A stretch of DNA of 64,000 nt from Thecaphora thlaspeos. Taxonomy: Eukaryota > Basidiomycota > Ustilaginomycetes > Urocystidales > Glomosporiaceae. The position numbers and the translations under genes were made by a program. Of this stretch, positions 8,789 through 19,251 are shown one piece after another (the stretch's first letter is position 1; the number at the start of each line of letters is the position of its first letter). The notes beneath the pieces were generated by a model. It worked only from the letters and a program-made list of their open reading frames with translations. It was not told the DNA's origin and did no database searches. The stretch is from assembly GCA_900291925.1 (NCBI GenBank), contig UWYS01000013.1, forward strand, positions 558,001 through 622,000, read 5' to 3'.

Positions 8789-11563
8789 ATGGGCAAGAAG
8801 CAGGAGAAAAAGACCGCCAAGGGTCGTCTCGACAAGTTCTACTGGCTCGCCAAGGAGCAGGGCTACCGCTCGCGTGCCGCCTTCAAGCTGGTCCAGCTCG
8901 ATAAGAAGTACAACTTCCTCGAAAGCGCCCGATGCTGCATCGATCTCTGCGCCGCTCCCGGAGGATGGCTCCAGGTCGCCTCCAAGTTCATGCCGCCAAA
9001 CTCGCTCATCGTTGGCGTCGACCTCGATCCCATCAAGCCTATCCCGCGTTGCATCACCTTTGCCGAAGACATCAACTCGTACAAGTGCCGTGACCAGCTT
9101 CGCGCACACCTCAAGGACTGGAAGGCCGACGTCGTCATCCACGACGGTGCCCCCAACGTCGGTACCGCATGGGTCCAGGACGCCTACGCTCAGTCAGAGC
9201 TCACCCTGCAGTCGCTTAGGCTCGCCGTCGAGTTCCTTCGCGCCGGCGGCACCTTTGTCACAAAGGTCTTCCGCTCCAAGGACTACAACAACCTCCTCTG
9301 GGTCTTCAACCAGCTCTTCAGAAAGGTAGAGGCCACCAAGCCCGCCTCGTCGCGTAACGTCTCCGCAGAGATCTTCGTCGTCTGCCAGAAGTACAAGAAC
9401 CCAGCCCGCATCGACCCCAAGTTCCTCGACCCGCACCACGTCTTCAAGGACCTCGACCCCACCTCTATCAGCGGCAACGATGGCGCCGTCCCCGACAGCC
9501 TCAAGGGCACTTCCGCCGGCAACGCCGCCGCGAACGTCCTCGACCCCAAGAAGCACCGCAAGAACCGCGAGGGTTACGCAGAGGGCGACTACATTCTCTT
9601 CCGCTCGCTCGACGCTATCGACTTCATCAAGGGCTACGACGTCATCGGCATGCTCGGCTCCAACAACCAGATCACCTTCCAGACCGACGAGAGCAGGGCG
9701 CTGCTCAAGAACGAACTCACCACCGACGACATCAAGTCGAGCTGCCAGGACCTCAAGGTGCTTGGTCGCAAGGAGTTCAAGATCCTGATGAAGTGGCGCA
9801 AGGACATCCGCATCGAGATGGGCCTCGAGCGCGCCAAGAAGGACCTCAGTGAGGACACCGAGACCGTCGAGGTCGAGGAGATGGACGAGGAGGAGCAGAT
9901 CGATGACGAGCTTGCCCGCCTCAACGAGGAGTCGGTCAAGCGCGCGAGAAAGGAGAGGCGGAAGCGTAACGAGGCGCGCCAGAAGCGCATCATGCAGCTC
10001 CAGCTCCAGATGACGACGCCGATGGACATCGGCATGGAGCTGACCGACGACCAGCTCGCCAAGGGCAGTGAGGACTTCTTCGACCTCGGCGAGACCGAGA
10101 AGAAGATGAAGGCCGGCGCCGGGGCGCTCGACAACGACTTCGGCGACATGCCAGAGGATAACGAGGAGGAGAGCAGCAGCGTCACCGCCGTCGGCTCCCA
10201 CGACACCGACGAGGACGAGGACGAGGACGACGAGGAGGCCAAGCTGCGCCGCCTCGAGGGCGAGATGGATCAGATGTACGAGCAGTACCAGCAGAAGATG
10301 CAGGAGCGCGACACAAAGTACCGCGTCAAGGAGGCGCGGTGCATGGACCCGGAGCGCGACGAGTGGCACGGCATCCACGACCGCAAGGACGAGGAGAGCG
10401 CGGACAGCGACGGAGGCTACGACATCGTCGAGCGCCGCAAGCAGCAGGAGGAGACGTTCGACACCGACGACGAGGAGGACGAGGAGGACGAGCGCGCCGA
10501 GAAGGCGGCCCGACTCGCGGCCAAGCGCGCTGGTGCCGGCGCCGACTCGAAGAAGCGCAAGAGGGCAAGGTTCGGCGTCAACGATGCAGAGGACTCGAGT
10601 GAGCAGAAAAAGGTGCTGCTCAACACACTCGAGGGCAAGGATGCGCTGGCCGCGCGACAGAGCCGTGAGGCTGCCATCTGGTTCGACAATCCGCTGTTCA
10701 AGGACCTCCAGCCAGTGGAAATTGCGGCCGAGCAGGAGGATGACGAAGAAGAGGATTATGAGGAGGCTGACGAGGATGACGAGGAGAATAGTAGCGACGC
10801 CGAGTCGGGCGAGGAGGAAGAGGAGGCGGCGCTAACGGACGAAGACGACTTTGAGATCGTGCCACAAGAGCAGCACGAGGTCTCGGACATCCCGGACGAC
10901 GAGTGGGACAACTACGGCTCGGACGAGGAGGCGGCCAAGCAGCGCTACATCAAGGAGCACGGCTTGCACACGGCCGAGGCCGTCTCGCTCGCCCAGGCGC
11001 TGGTCAACAAGCGCGTGACGAAGCAGGATCTCATCGATCGCGGCTTCAACAAGACGAGCTTCATCGACAAGTCGGACCTCCCCGCGTGGTTCCTCGACGA
11101 CGAACGCAAGTTCTACAAGGCCAACATCCCCATCACAAAGGAAGCCGTCGAGGCGTTGCGAGAAAAGCAACGAGCGCTAGACGCCAGACCAATCAAGAAG
11201 GTCGCAGAGGCAAAGGCGAGGAAGAAGTACAAGGCGGCGCAACGTCTCGAGAAGGCGCAGAAAAAGGCCGAAGCCATCAACGAGAACGAGGACATCTCGG
11301 AAAAGGAGAAGTCCTCCACCATCAACAAGCTGCTCGCCAGCAGCGTCAAGGCCAAGACGCGCAAGCAGGCCGCCCTCGTCGTTGCCAAGGGCGTCAACCG
11401 CGGCGTCCAGGGAAGACCCAAGGGAGTAAAGGGAAGGTACAAGATGGTCGATGGAAGGATGAAAAAGGAACTGCGCGCCATGAAGAGACTCAACAAGAAG
11501 ATGGGAAAGAAGATGAACACCACCAACAAGCCGAGGACGCCCAACGGCTACGGTGGACGGTGA
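8789..11563 (+). CDS. SPB1: AdoMet-dependent pre-60S rRNA 2'-O-methyltransferase Spb1
   Basis: A single uninterrupted exon of 924 residues. The N-terminal FtsJ/RrmJ domain (about 1-230) begins GKKQEKKTAKGRLDKFYWLA. It has the AdoMet motif DLCAAPGGWLQ (51-62) and the catalytic K-D-K-E tetrad at K33, D119 (HDGAPN), K159 (FVTKVFRS) and E194 (SAEIFVV). A DUF3381-like central part (about 231-400) and long acidic Glu/Asp tracts follow. The basic Spb1 C-terminal domain covers about 690-924 (KQRYIKEHGLHTAEAVSLAQALVNKR ... GVKGRYKMVDGRMKKELRA). Yeast Spb1 methylates a guanosine in the 25S A-loop within nucleolar pre-60S particles. All catalytic residues are present. The neighbouring divergent eIF3b and downstream NOP7 also serve translation. 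Confidence 0.97.
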   Translation: MGKKQEKKTAKGRLDKFYWLAKEQGYRSRAAFKLVQLDKKYNFLESARCCIDLCAAPGGWLQVASKFMPPNSLIVGVDLDPIKPIPRCITFAEDINSYKCRDQLRAHLKDWKADVVIHDGAPNVGTAWVQDAYAQSELTLQSLRLAVEFLRAGGTFVTKVFRSKDYNNLLWVFNQLFRKVEATKPASSRNVSAEIFVVCQKYKNPARIDPKFLDPHHVFKDLDPTSISGNDGAVPDSLKGTSAGNAAANVLDPKKHRKNREGYAEGDYILFRSLDAIDFIKGYDVIGMLGSNNQITFQTDESRALLKNELTTDDIKSSCQDLKVLGRKEFKILMKWRKDIRIEMGLERAKKDLSEDTETVEVEEMDEEEQIDDELARLNEESVKRARKERRKRNEARQKRIMQLQLQMTTPMDIGMELTDDQLAKGSEDFFDLGETEKKMKAGAGALDNDFGDMPEDNEEESSSVTAVGSHDTDEDEDEDDEEAKLRRLEGEMDQMYEQYQQKMQERDTKYRVKEARCMDPERDEWHGIHDRKDEESADSDGGYDIVERRKQQEETFDTDDEEDEEDERAEKAARLAAKRAGAGADSKKRKRARFGVNDAEDSSEQKKVLLNTLEGKDALAARQSREAAIWFDNPLFKDLQPVEIAAEQEDDEEEDYEEADEDDEENSSDAESGEEEEEAALTDEDDFEIVPQEQHEVSDIPDDEWDNYGSDEEAAKQRYIKEHGLHTAEAVSLAQALVNKRVTKQDLIDRGFNKTSFIDKSDLPAWFLDDERKFYKANIPITKEAVEALREKQRALDARPIKKVAEAKARKKYKAAQRLEKAQKKAEAINENEDISEKEKSSTINKLLASSVKAKTRKQAALVVAKGVNRGVQGRPKGVKGRYKMVDGRMKKELRAMKRLNKKMGKKMNTTNKPRTPNGYGGR

Positions 11564-11874
11564 TCCCAGTGCTCCCCTCCCCCCTCTCGCTCTCGCATTT
11601 TGATACATGCATACACCCACGCACATGTCCATCCTCTTTACATACTCCCTCGATCTGTTGCAGCAGCGTTCTGCCATCCCACTCCTGTCTCTGGTTCTGT
11701 CGTCCCTCTTCTGCATTCCCACGGTTCATCGTCAGACGTCTCCTCGGCGCGAAAGCCACCTTGGCCTGCGTCCATGTGCGTGATGTATGCGCGCGAGAGG
11801 GAGGAGGGTAGCCGACCTGTGACCGGGCTTCGCCGTGACTTCTCGTTCCGTACGACGAGAGGCAAAGTATGCGT
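11564..11874. other. Convergent 3' intergenic region
   Basis: This 311 bp is the shared 3' flank of SPB1 and the first coiled-coil gene. I see nothing beyond pyrimidine-rich sequence. Confidence 0.5.
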
Positions 11875-13431
11875 TTACGAAGCGGCGGGCGAAAGCGGCG
11901 GAGGAGATAACGACGATGACGGTGGGAAGCCCTGCTGATGTCGCGCTACGACCCTAGACGCTGCTGTTGCTGTTGCCGCTGCCGTTGCCACTGCCGCTGC
12001 TGCCTGTTTCCTCTTTTTCTTCTCAAGTTTGCGTGCGGTTCGCGCTTCGATGACGCTTTTGGGACCCGGTTTCGTTCTCGGTGTGCCTGTCTGGGAGGAC
12101 CTCACCTGGCTGGTTGACGATGCTTGACTGGCGGCGGCGGAGGCGATGGCGTTGTCTGCTCTGATGTTGATGTTCGTGATCAACTTGCGCTTTTCCTGAG
12201 GGGTCTTTGGTGGCGTTGAGGGCCCGTTGGACTCGTCGGAGTCCGAGCAGGCGTTGAAAACCTTGCTCAGCTGGCGACGTCGTTGCTCCTGCCCTGGCGC
12301 GACCGGTAACAGCTCCTGACCGGGAGGCTCATCCTTGACGGTGGTGGCTAGCACTTCGAGGCGCTCGCGCTCCGCTTTGGATTTCTCCTTTTCTCTCTTG
12401 ACCTCCTCCAGCATCTGCTCTAACCTCCGCTTCTCGCCGTCCAGCGCCTCTTCCTTCTCCTTGCATCGTCTGTCGGCTTCGACGTTCTTGGTGATGAGCT
12501 TGTCGATGATGTCGTGTTGCTTTGCGCAGTAGTCGGACCATTGTTGCTGTGCCGCTGCGAATGCTGCCCTCTCGTGGCTTAGCTTGACGTTGCCCGTCGT
12601 CATGACCTGCGTCTCCGCACCGAGCCGCTCTCTCTCCGCGTTCATCGCCCGACTATCCTCCTCCAGCTTAGCCTTGGCCGCCGACATCTCCCTCTGTTCT
12701 TGGACCAGCCTCGCTCTCTCGGCGACGATGCTCCTCCAGTCGCTCTTTGCTTCCGCTTTGTCCGCTTGTAGTGTCTTCGCGTCCTCGTCCATCTTTGCCT
12801 CCGTCGTGACCAGCAGCTGCCGCTCCGTCTCGAGCTTGACCTTGTCGCTGTTGCAAGCTTCTCGGAGCTCTACGATCCTCTTCAGCTGCTCGGTCGCAGC
12901 TTCGCGCTGCTTTGCTCGCTCGTTTGAGCACTCTTCGATCTGGTTTGCCAGGCGAAGAAGGTCTTCCCGTTGCCTGCTGACGAGGTCCGCGAGCTCGCTG
13001 CGCATCTTCTGCCACTCCTGCCTGTCAACCGAGACGTGTGCTTTGCCAGCGGTACCCGTCAGCGCGGAGAGGCCGTTGCTCAATGCACCTGACTGGGCGG
13101 GTGTCAGCGCGGGAGGTCCGCTGCCCATGATTGCAAAGGTAGTCTTCTGCCTCCTGGCAGACTGCGAGTCCGGGCCAGTATCTCCTTGGACGAGTCGTCG
13201 CTTGCGTTGCTGTCTTTGTACGGCCGTCTCCTTGGGGTCGCCGCAGTAGCAGCAGCGCGCGTTGCTGCTCTCTCCAGCCGGCTCAGAGGCGGAGTGGTCG
13301 GAGAAGCAGCGCTGACAAGGGAGGTATATGCGGGCGGCTTCGTTGTCTCCGCCGATGGTGCCGGTGCCGGTGCTGGTGTCGGTGCTGCGCACTGGCGCTT
13401 CTGACGGTGGAGATGCACCGGGGAGTGTCAT
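11875..13431 (-). CDS. Unrecognised C2-C2 motif/coiled-coil protein A
   Basis: I do not recognise this family. One exon from the ATG at 13431 gives 518 residues. Near the N-terminus is a C-x2-C ... C-x2-C-G-x-P-K motif (C39, C42, C60, C63) that could bind one zinc. A basic patch (RQQRKRR, RRQK) follows, then about 250 residues of charged coiled coil (about 155-400; REDLLRLANQIEECSNERAK onward). A SDSDESNGPSTPPKTPQEKRK stretch comes next, then a basic, Ala-rich low-complexity tail (ARKLEKKKRKQAAAA). The frame stays open to 13887, but I choose 13431 because the peptide M-TLPGAS...APVRST there aligns with the start of neighbouring protein B, and upstream codons run through a GAGAGG microsatellite; the ATG at 13836 (653 residues) is the alternative. 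The basic patches suggest a nuclear location. Protein B, immediately upstream on the same strand, shares the architecture, so the two look like tandem duplicates. Confidence 0.7.
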   Translation of the reverse strand: MTLPGASPPSEAPVRSTDTSTGTGTIGGDNEAARIYLPCQRCFSDHSASEPAGESSNARCCYCGDPKETAVQRQQRKRRLVQGDTGPDSQSARRQKTTFAIMGSGPPALTPAQSGALSNGLSALTGTAGKAHVSVDRQEWQKMRSELADLVSRQREDLLRLANQIEECSNERAKQREAATEQLKRIVELREACNSDKVKLETERQLLVTTEAKMDEDAKTLQADKAEAKSDWRSIVAERARLVQEQREMSAAKAKLEEDSRAMNAERERLGAETQVMTTGNVKLSHERAAFAAAQQQWSDYCAKQHDIIDKLITKNVEADRRCKEKEEALDGEKRRLEQMLEEVKREKEKSKAERERLEVLATTVKDEPPGQELLPVAPGQEQRRRQLSKVFNACSDSDESNGPSTPPKTPQEKRKLITNINIRADNAIASAAASQASSTSQVRSSQTGTPRTKPGPKSVIEARTARKLEKKKRKQAAAAVATAAATATAASRVVARHQQGFPPSSSLSPPPLSPAAS

Positions 13432-14122
13432 CACGTGTCGCTGCTGCTGATGCCGCATGAACGTCGGAGAGGGAGAGGGAGAGGGAGAGGGAGAGGTGGC
13501 GTTGTCAGAAGATAAGGAAGATGAGGTGGGAGATGGCGTGACTCGGGAGAGAGAGGGACAGAGTGACGATGGTGGACGGGACGAAAGACGACCGACGGCC
13601 GCAAAGTTGGTAGAAAGTCTGTCACAGCAGTCCGCCACGGAGACATGCCGGCTGGCTGCGCTTAATTCTGTAAGATCACCTGCCGCTCCACGCGGCCGGC
13701 TCCGAGAGCCCTGCGCAGCCATATCCTCCTCCCCGTCAATATGGATCGCTTGGCCAGTCCATGAAGCCTCGAGGTGGACCGGGCCTTTCGGCTTAAGCCT
13801 GTCCGCCGTGGAAGCCTCGGTCTGGCAGTCGCTCATGGTGCAAAGACTCTGTCCGTTCCTCACCAGTTGGCGGCGACGTCGCAGCAAGCTCTCTCGCTCA
13901 CCGAACAGGATGCCTTTCGGGACTGCGCTCGGAGCAGTCTTAAGCTTTGCTTGTATTCATCCGCCTTCATGACTCTGGGACGGCCATCGGATCGACTATG
14001 GGGTGTCGAAGGCCACAGCGAGCCACAGCGAGCCACAGCGAGCGCGTCGGCACGGGAATGATCGCAAACCTGACTTTGATCCTTCCCACCTCACCAGCGC
14101 GTGCATTTCGCATTCCACCCGT
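13432..14122. other. Spacer between tandem coiled-coil genes
   Basis: Promoter and leader of protein A plus the 3' flank of protein B. It contains a GAGAGG array (13466-13497) and three tandem copies of an 11 bp GCCACAGCGAG unit (about 14010-14043). If protein A starts at 13836, the part from 13432 to 13836 is coding instead. Confidence 0.45.
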
Positions 14123-15402
14123 TCACCTGTACGTCTGGCTACTACCTAGCCTTTTGGCCTTGGGCTGTTCCTTCGTTGATTCTCGTGCGCTCATTCTGGG
14201 TGATGAACGGGGCGACGATCCGACCTGAATCGCGATGGCACTGCTCTCTCCCGCGGCTGTCGCCTGCGGTGACCTCCGCTGGAAGGAATCGAGCTTCGTA
14301 CCCAACTTCTGCACTTCGCTCTCGTAAGCCTTTTCCTTCCTCCTTGACTCCTCGAGCTGCTTCATCAGGTTCTGAATTTGCTGCTTGTGGTCCTTCCTCA
14401 CCTTGTTAAGCGCCGTCCGTCCTCCGTACCGCCTGGAGTCGGCCTGTTCCAGCTCCGCCACCTGCTGCCTCAGCGGTACATGTTCCAGCTCCAAGCTCTC
14501 AAGGCGCCCGTTGGACACTTGCAGGGTTTTCCTGAGTTTCTCCATCTCCTTGTAGGCCGCTTCAAGCTTCCTGTCCGACTTGACGAGCTCCATGCGGTAC
14601 CCCTCCTGCTGCGCCCCGAGGCGACTGTTGGTAGCCCGCTGCTGTTCGTTCAGGCGCTGCTTGAGAGTCTCGTTATCCGCTTTGAGCGTTTTGAGCTCCT
14701 CCGGCAGACTGTCATGCTTGTCTTGCATCGACTCAAGTACGAGCTGAAGTACGTGCTTGCCTCGCCTTTCCGAGAAGTAGGAAGTACCCCGTGTCCCACT
14801 TGCTCCGTCTCCTGGAACTTCAGCCGACACCGTCCCGGCGGGATCGGTCCTGATCGCCGTTTCCACTACTGGCTGCTTCTGAATTTACTGTTGCTGTCGG
14901 CGACTCGGCCCATCTCCTTTTCTCGCTTCTGTTCGCGTCTTTCAAGCTGGGCCATGAGGTCGCTCCAGTTGCGGAACGCTTGGTGACGCTCGCCTCGCAG
15001 TGCGTTGACGAGTCCTTGCAGGGTCGCCATCACCTTTTCGACATTGTTGCGACTCGGAAAGCTTGTTTCGAGTTCGGGTTCAGCGTCAGATTCGCCTTCG
15101 TTGACGTAATGGGGTTCCATTCTCTGCTTCTTGCGTGGCTGAGCAGGTACCTGGTCGTTGCCACCGATGTGGTCGCCTTCGTGGCTACGCTTCATTTTGC
15201 GCGTCTCCTCCTGCGGAACGGCGAGCTTGGGGCCGCCGCAGTGGGCACATGTCGCCTTATAACATTCAGGCGCTTCAGAGACCGCTATGCCGGCGAAGCA
15301 GACAGAGCAAGCAAGGAAGAGAGGGACGTGCTCGGATGTGGCGTCTGCAGAGGTGCGGCGGACGGGAGGTGAATGGCTGGGAGCGTCTGCAAAAGGCAGC
15401 AT
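14123..15402 (-). CDS. Unrecognised C2-C2 motif/coiled-coil protein B
   Basis: I do not recognise this family. I model two exons, complement(14889..15402) and complement(14123..14811), giving 400 residues. The 77 bp intron (donor GTAAAT, branch-like GGCTGAAG, acceptor TCCAG) restores the frame that otherwise meets TAG near 14873. The ATG at 15402 starts MLPFADAPSHSPPVRRT. The C-x2-C (C32, C35) and C-x2-C-G-G-P-K (C52, C55) motif matches protein A in order and spacing (17 versus 16 residues between the pairs). A basic segment (RKKQRM), an acidic stretch, a short conserved-looking helix (LQGLVNALRGERHQAFRNWSD) and then about 180 residues of heptad-rich coiled coil (TLKADNETLKQRLNEQQ onward) follow, ending in a Ser/Arg-rich tail. 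The basic patches suggest a nuclear protein, but the function is unknown. The intron is inferred; a two-gene reading is less likely because the downstream frame has no nearby ATG. Confidence 0.65.
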
Positions 15403-17442
15403 GGTGGCGGATCGCGCGGATAGCAGCGCAGGCACTCAGAGATGTGGGATATGGCCGTGGAGTCGACGTGAATCTCAAGCGAGACGTGGCACGGGCGGGG
15501 GAAGGGTCGTCGAGAGTTGGCGGTGAGGGTGTGGTGGAGAGTGAGATGGAAAGTGATGGAAGGAAGCAGGCGCGGCAGCATCTCCGGGCGTCTTTTCTGG
15601 CAACATAGCCAAGGCGCAGAAGGCGTCTTGTAAAGTCTCAGCGAGTGCCGCCGCTTTACATCAAGGGCGACATGATCAATATTATTGGGCGGCGGGTCGT
15701 TTTCCGACCGTTTCCGCGACCTGCTCAAAGGTTGAGTTTAGAACAAGCTAGCAAAAGGGGATATGCTGCTTCTTGGCTTCTGAGGTTCAAGGAGCAAGAG
15801 CGGATGTCTGCCCGCTTTCGCGCCAGGCTCAATTGCTGCAAACCCGGTGCACAGACTGAGAGACACGTCTACACGCGTCGCCAGTTCGCCCTTTGTACAG
15901 TGGGTTGTGCTGCGGTGAACGATGCGAAACCTGTCTCGAGCCAGCAAACAGGGGTGGAATATGCGGCAGATCGCGGTGCATGTCGCGACAACAACGATGG
16001 GGCTCCGATACATAGCATACATCCTCCTTTTAGCACGGCTAGGATGGGAAAGAAAAAATCAACGGCGAAGTCGACTAACGCTCTGCCCGATCATCTTCCG
16101 AGCTTTTGCCACCCTCCCTCTCCCGCAGCCGCCGCCGGCTCGTTTGATTCCGATCTCAAAGCAGATTGATCTCTCTGTGCCCCGCTAGCGAGCTTTCGAA
16201 CATACTAGGAGGTGGGGGCATGAGTCAAAGGCAAGCTCGGACCGCCACTGGCTGTCGAGGGTCTGCACTTTCAACCACCTTCCGACTCGGTTCTGCAGCG
16301 ACGGACGAGACGTAATGTTGAGCTTGCGCTTCGCACCTCCTTTCGAACCGTTCGTCCTTGGACAGCCTTGAGTGATCGCAGAAGGGCGGCGGTACGTGAA
16401 GGTGGGCGCTCGCTCAAGTCGATTGGGCCGCATTTGCCGGTCGCAACAGCGGCGCCATCGTGAAAGGTGACGGTCAACTCTGGTCCATGCGTTCCTTTTG
16501 ATCCCACCGTCCACCTTCTAGAAAGCGACGAGAGCAGCCAGTGAAGAGGCAGCCGAAAGCGAACAATGCCAGTCACCGCAAATCCGGGCGAACGGTGGGG
16601 CAAGGCGAAACGGAAGTGGGGACCACGCGCATGGCACGTCTCCAGAGATCAATGGGCTCGATTCAATGCAGAGAGAAATAGGAGAAGGAGTGGGGCGGAA
16701 AGCTTGATAGTCGAAGAGGTGAAGGGGAAGGAAGAGCAACGAAAGACGGGGAGAGGAATGCAGGAGAAGGCGTAGAAATGCAAGAGTGTAACGTGAGACC
16801 AGGCTGGGGGTCGATGAACGACGTGACGGAAAGACGGAAGAGGGCCATGTGAGATGAGCGCAGCGGTATGAAGGCAAGCAGCTAAGCGTCGAGGACGGAG
16901 TGACATGCTGGGCAAAACGAGCATAGGTTCGGGTATATCTTGATTGTGGCGAGACCTCCCCCTCCCTCGCCTTCATCCCTCGCCGCGCCGGTGCCGCTCC
17001 AAGCACGTGCATCCTCGTAGCCATCGAAACCAGGAGGGCTCGCACCACAAGAGGGCAGCGAAAAGGAGCGGGCGTGGGGAGTGTTCTGCAGACCCTGCTC
17101 GCCCGCCTCCGAAACGACCAACGAGAGACTTCTGCCCCTCCCCGTTCGACTAAGAAGCGATGCCTTGAGAAAGGGTGGAGTATATGCTGTGGGGGTGTTT
17201 TTTTTTTTTTTTTGATGCTGTTGCTCGTTTGCGGTGTTTCGAGAGGGCGCTGCGCTCTGGTGGTTGGGATGCACCTTCTCCATCTACGTCTCAAGTACGT
17301 CCGAGTCTCTACTGTAGCGTGCAGGGCATGCCTTTTCCGCCGATGCCCATCCTGCCGACGCAGTAGCCATCGTCAGACCGTTTCCCGGAAAGGTGGGGCG
17401 GCAAAATACTGCGGGCGGAAGCGAAAGTGAGACCTCGGTCGC
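15403..17442. other. 2 kb intergenic region, no supported gene
   Basis: Holds the protein B promoter side and the 3' flank of the G-beta gene. The longest frame (15645-16169, 174 codons) starts at a non-ATG codon, has no recognisable domain and shows random composition. A T-run at 17198-17213 may act in 3'-end formation. I found no RNA gene here. Confidence 0.5.
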
Positions 17443-18722
17443 TCACGCCCAGACGAGCAGACGTGCGTCCCATGAACCCGTGCAGAGGGCCATGCCATCA
17501 GTGCTGACGCCGAGACACGAGACGCGATTCTCGTGCGCGGCGAGCACGCCGACGCGCTCGCCCTTGAGCGTGTCCCAGACGTTGCAGGTGTAGTCATCGT
17601 AGCCGGCAAACAGGATGCGCCCCGAGACTGAGAAGCCGACCGAGGTGATGCCGCAGAGAATGTTGTCGTGAGTGTAGGTGTTGAGCTCGCGATCGGCGCG
17701 CAGGTCGAAGAGCCGACACGAGACATCGTCCGAGCCCGTGGCGAACGAGTCGCCGTTGGGGAAGAACTGTACCGCGTTGATGTCGCTCTCGTGGCCGGCA
17801 AACGTCTGGACTGCCTTGCCGGTGCGGATGTCCCAGACCTTTGCGAGCGCATCGCAAGCGCCCGAGACGAAGACGTTGGGGTTGGGGCTGAGCGAGATGC
17901 TCATGACGTCGCCGGTGTGGTCGTTGAACTCGGTGACCCGGACGCCCGAGTCAATGTCCCAGAGGATGCACGACATGTCGCCGGAGCTGGTGAGGATCTG
18001 ATGGTCGTTGAGAAAGCGACAGCAGCTGAGGTAGCCGGTGTGCGCGGAGAGCTCGCGTGCGACCTTGACGTTGCCCGGGTCCTTGCCGCGTAGCGAGTAG
18101 ATACTGCAGATGTTGTCGAGACCGCCGCAGGCGACCCAGTTGCCCGAGGGCGCGTAGGCGCACGTCATCACCCACGAAGATCGCAGGGGGATGGCATGGA
18201 CCTTGTTGGTGGTGTAGGCGTCCCAGACGATCAACTTGCCGTCCTGCGAGGCCGAGACGAGGTGGCGCTTGTCGGTGGCCCAGTGCATGGCGTAGATCTT
18301 GGCCAGGTGGCCCTTGAGGGTCCTTCTCGGCTTCATCACGATACGGGGTAATGGATCAATGTCGTTGGCCATGGCTCGTACTATCGGCGGTCGACGGGGG
18401 AGGAAGAAGAGGGGGGAGTGTCCGAGAGGACGCAACGGCAGCGAACCAATCGGTCTGTCAGCCGAGATGGACGGGGTGGCCAGGCAAGAGGAAGAAGTGG
18501 AGCCATCCACCATTCGCCACCCTCCGAAGACGGAGAAGGGGGGCCCATTCCCATCCGCCCAAGCGAGAGGGACGACGGGGTAAGGCGGTCGAGGGGCGGC
18601 TACTACTCACGACTGGTATCGGCCATCTGGTCCTTCTTTGCTCGGATCCTATCCTTGAGCCCATCCGCCTCTCGCCTCGCGGCGGCGATCCGCTCCTGCA
18701 GATCTGTTCCGGCTGCCGACAT
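17443..18722 (-). CDS. Heterotrimeric G-protein beta subunit
   Basis: Two exons, complement(18611..18722) and complement(17443..18380), encode 349 residues, the usual G-beta size. Exon 1 supplies the N-terminal coiled-coil helix ([27 protein letters not shown]) that pairs with G-gamma. The splice gives [17 protein letters not shown], followed by the diagnostic [19 protein letters not shown]. Seven WD40 blades follow with canonical endings ([46 protein letters not shown]). The intron is 230 bp. In smut fungi the single G-beta (Bpp1 in Ustilago maydis) acts at the plasma membrane with G-alpha in the cAMP and pheromone pathway; that role here is inferred from family. A RACK1 assignment is excluded by the N-terminal helix and blade sequences. 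Confidence 0.96.
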
Positions 18723-19210
18723 GACGAAGGGACGCGGCTACTGTGGCGGACGAATGCGTGTGCGACAGCGGCTGGACGAGCGAGGGCAACGGACCAGACG
18801 CTCGGATGGTCGTGCGGGCTAGAAAGGCCGTAAGAGTGCGAGAGATTTCTAAGGCTTTTGAAGCAGAGGGAGATGAAGGAGGAGACAGGCGAGCAGCCGG
18901 TCGCTTGTGCCGTGAGGCGTGGTGCTACCGGGCGATGCGAGCAGAGGAACGGAGGGGCGTGTGTGCGTGCGTGGATGGTGGTGGTGCCCGTTAGGCGGCG
19001 CGGTGTGTGTTAGCAGCGAGTTGGCTATGTGGCAAGGCAGTATCTTGACGAGGGAAGACGGCAAGGGTGGATGGCTGCAGATGTGCGCGAGTTGGCGCGG
19101 TGCAATCGAAGTGGGAGACAACGGAAGGTTCGAGTTGACTGCGTCGGAGCGAGGACGCTGGTAAAGACGGGGTGGGGACGAGGTGAAGTGTCCGGATAGG
19201 TGGCGGATGA

Positions 19211-19251
19211 GACGATGAGGAGTCGATGAGGAGTCGATGAGGAGTCGATGA
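19211..19251. repeat. 12 bp tandem repeat, about 3.5 copies
   Basis: GATGAGGAGTC-type units repeat nearly perfectly and lead into a GA-rich purine tract. The sequence is noncoding and lies upstream of the G-beta gene. Confidence 0.85.

Noticed and set aside
9194..10378. 394-codon minus-strand ORF antisense to SPB1
   Set aside because: Mirror of the acidic SPB1 tracts, giving Leu/Val runs; no independent support.
15645..16169. 174-codon ORF in the 15.4-17.4 kb gap
   Set aside because: Starts at a non-ATG codon, random composition, no domain, no splice or promoter context.
17443..18722. RACK1/Asc1 as the identity of the seven-blade WD40 protein
   Set aside because: The N-terminal coiled-coil helix and the LRAMA..PLPR..RRTLKGH signature are those of G-beta.
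19116..19150. tRNA B-box-like GGTTCGAGT
   Set aside because: No matching A-box or cloverleaf arms at the required spacing.
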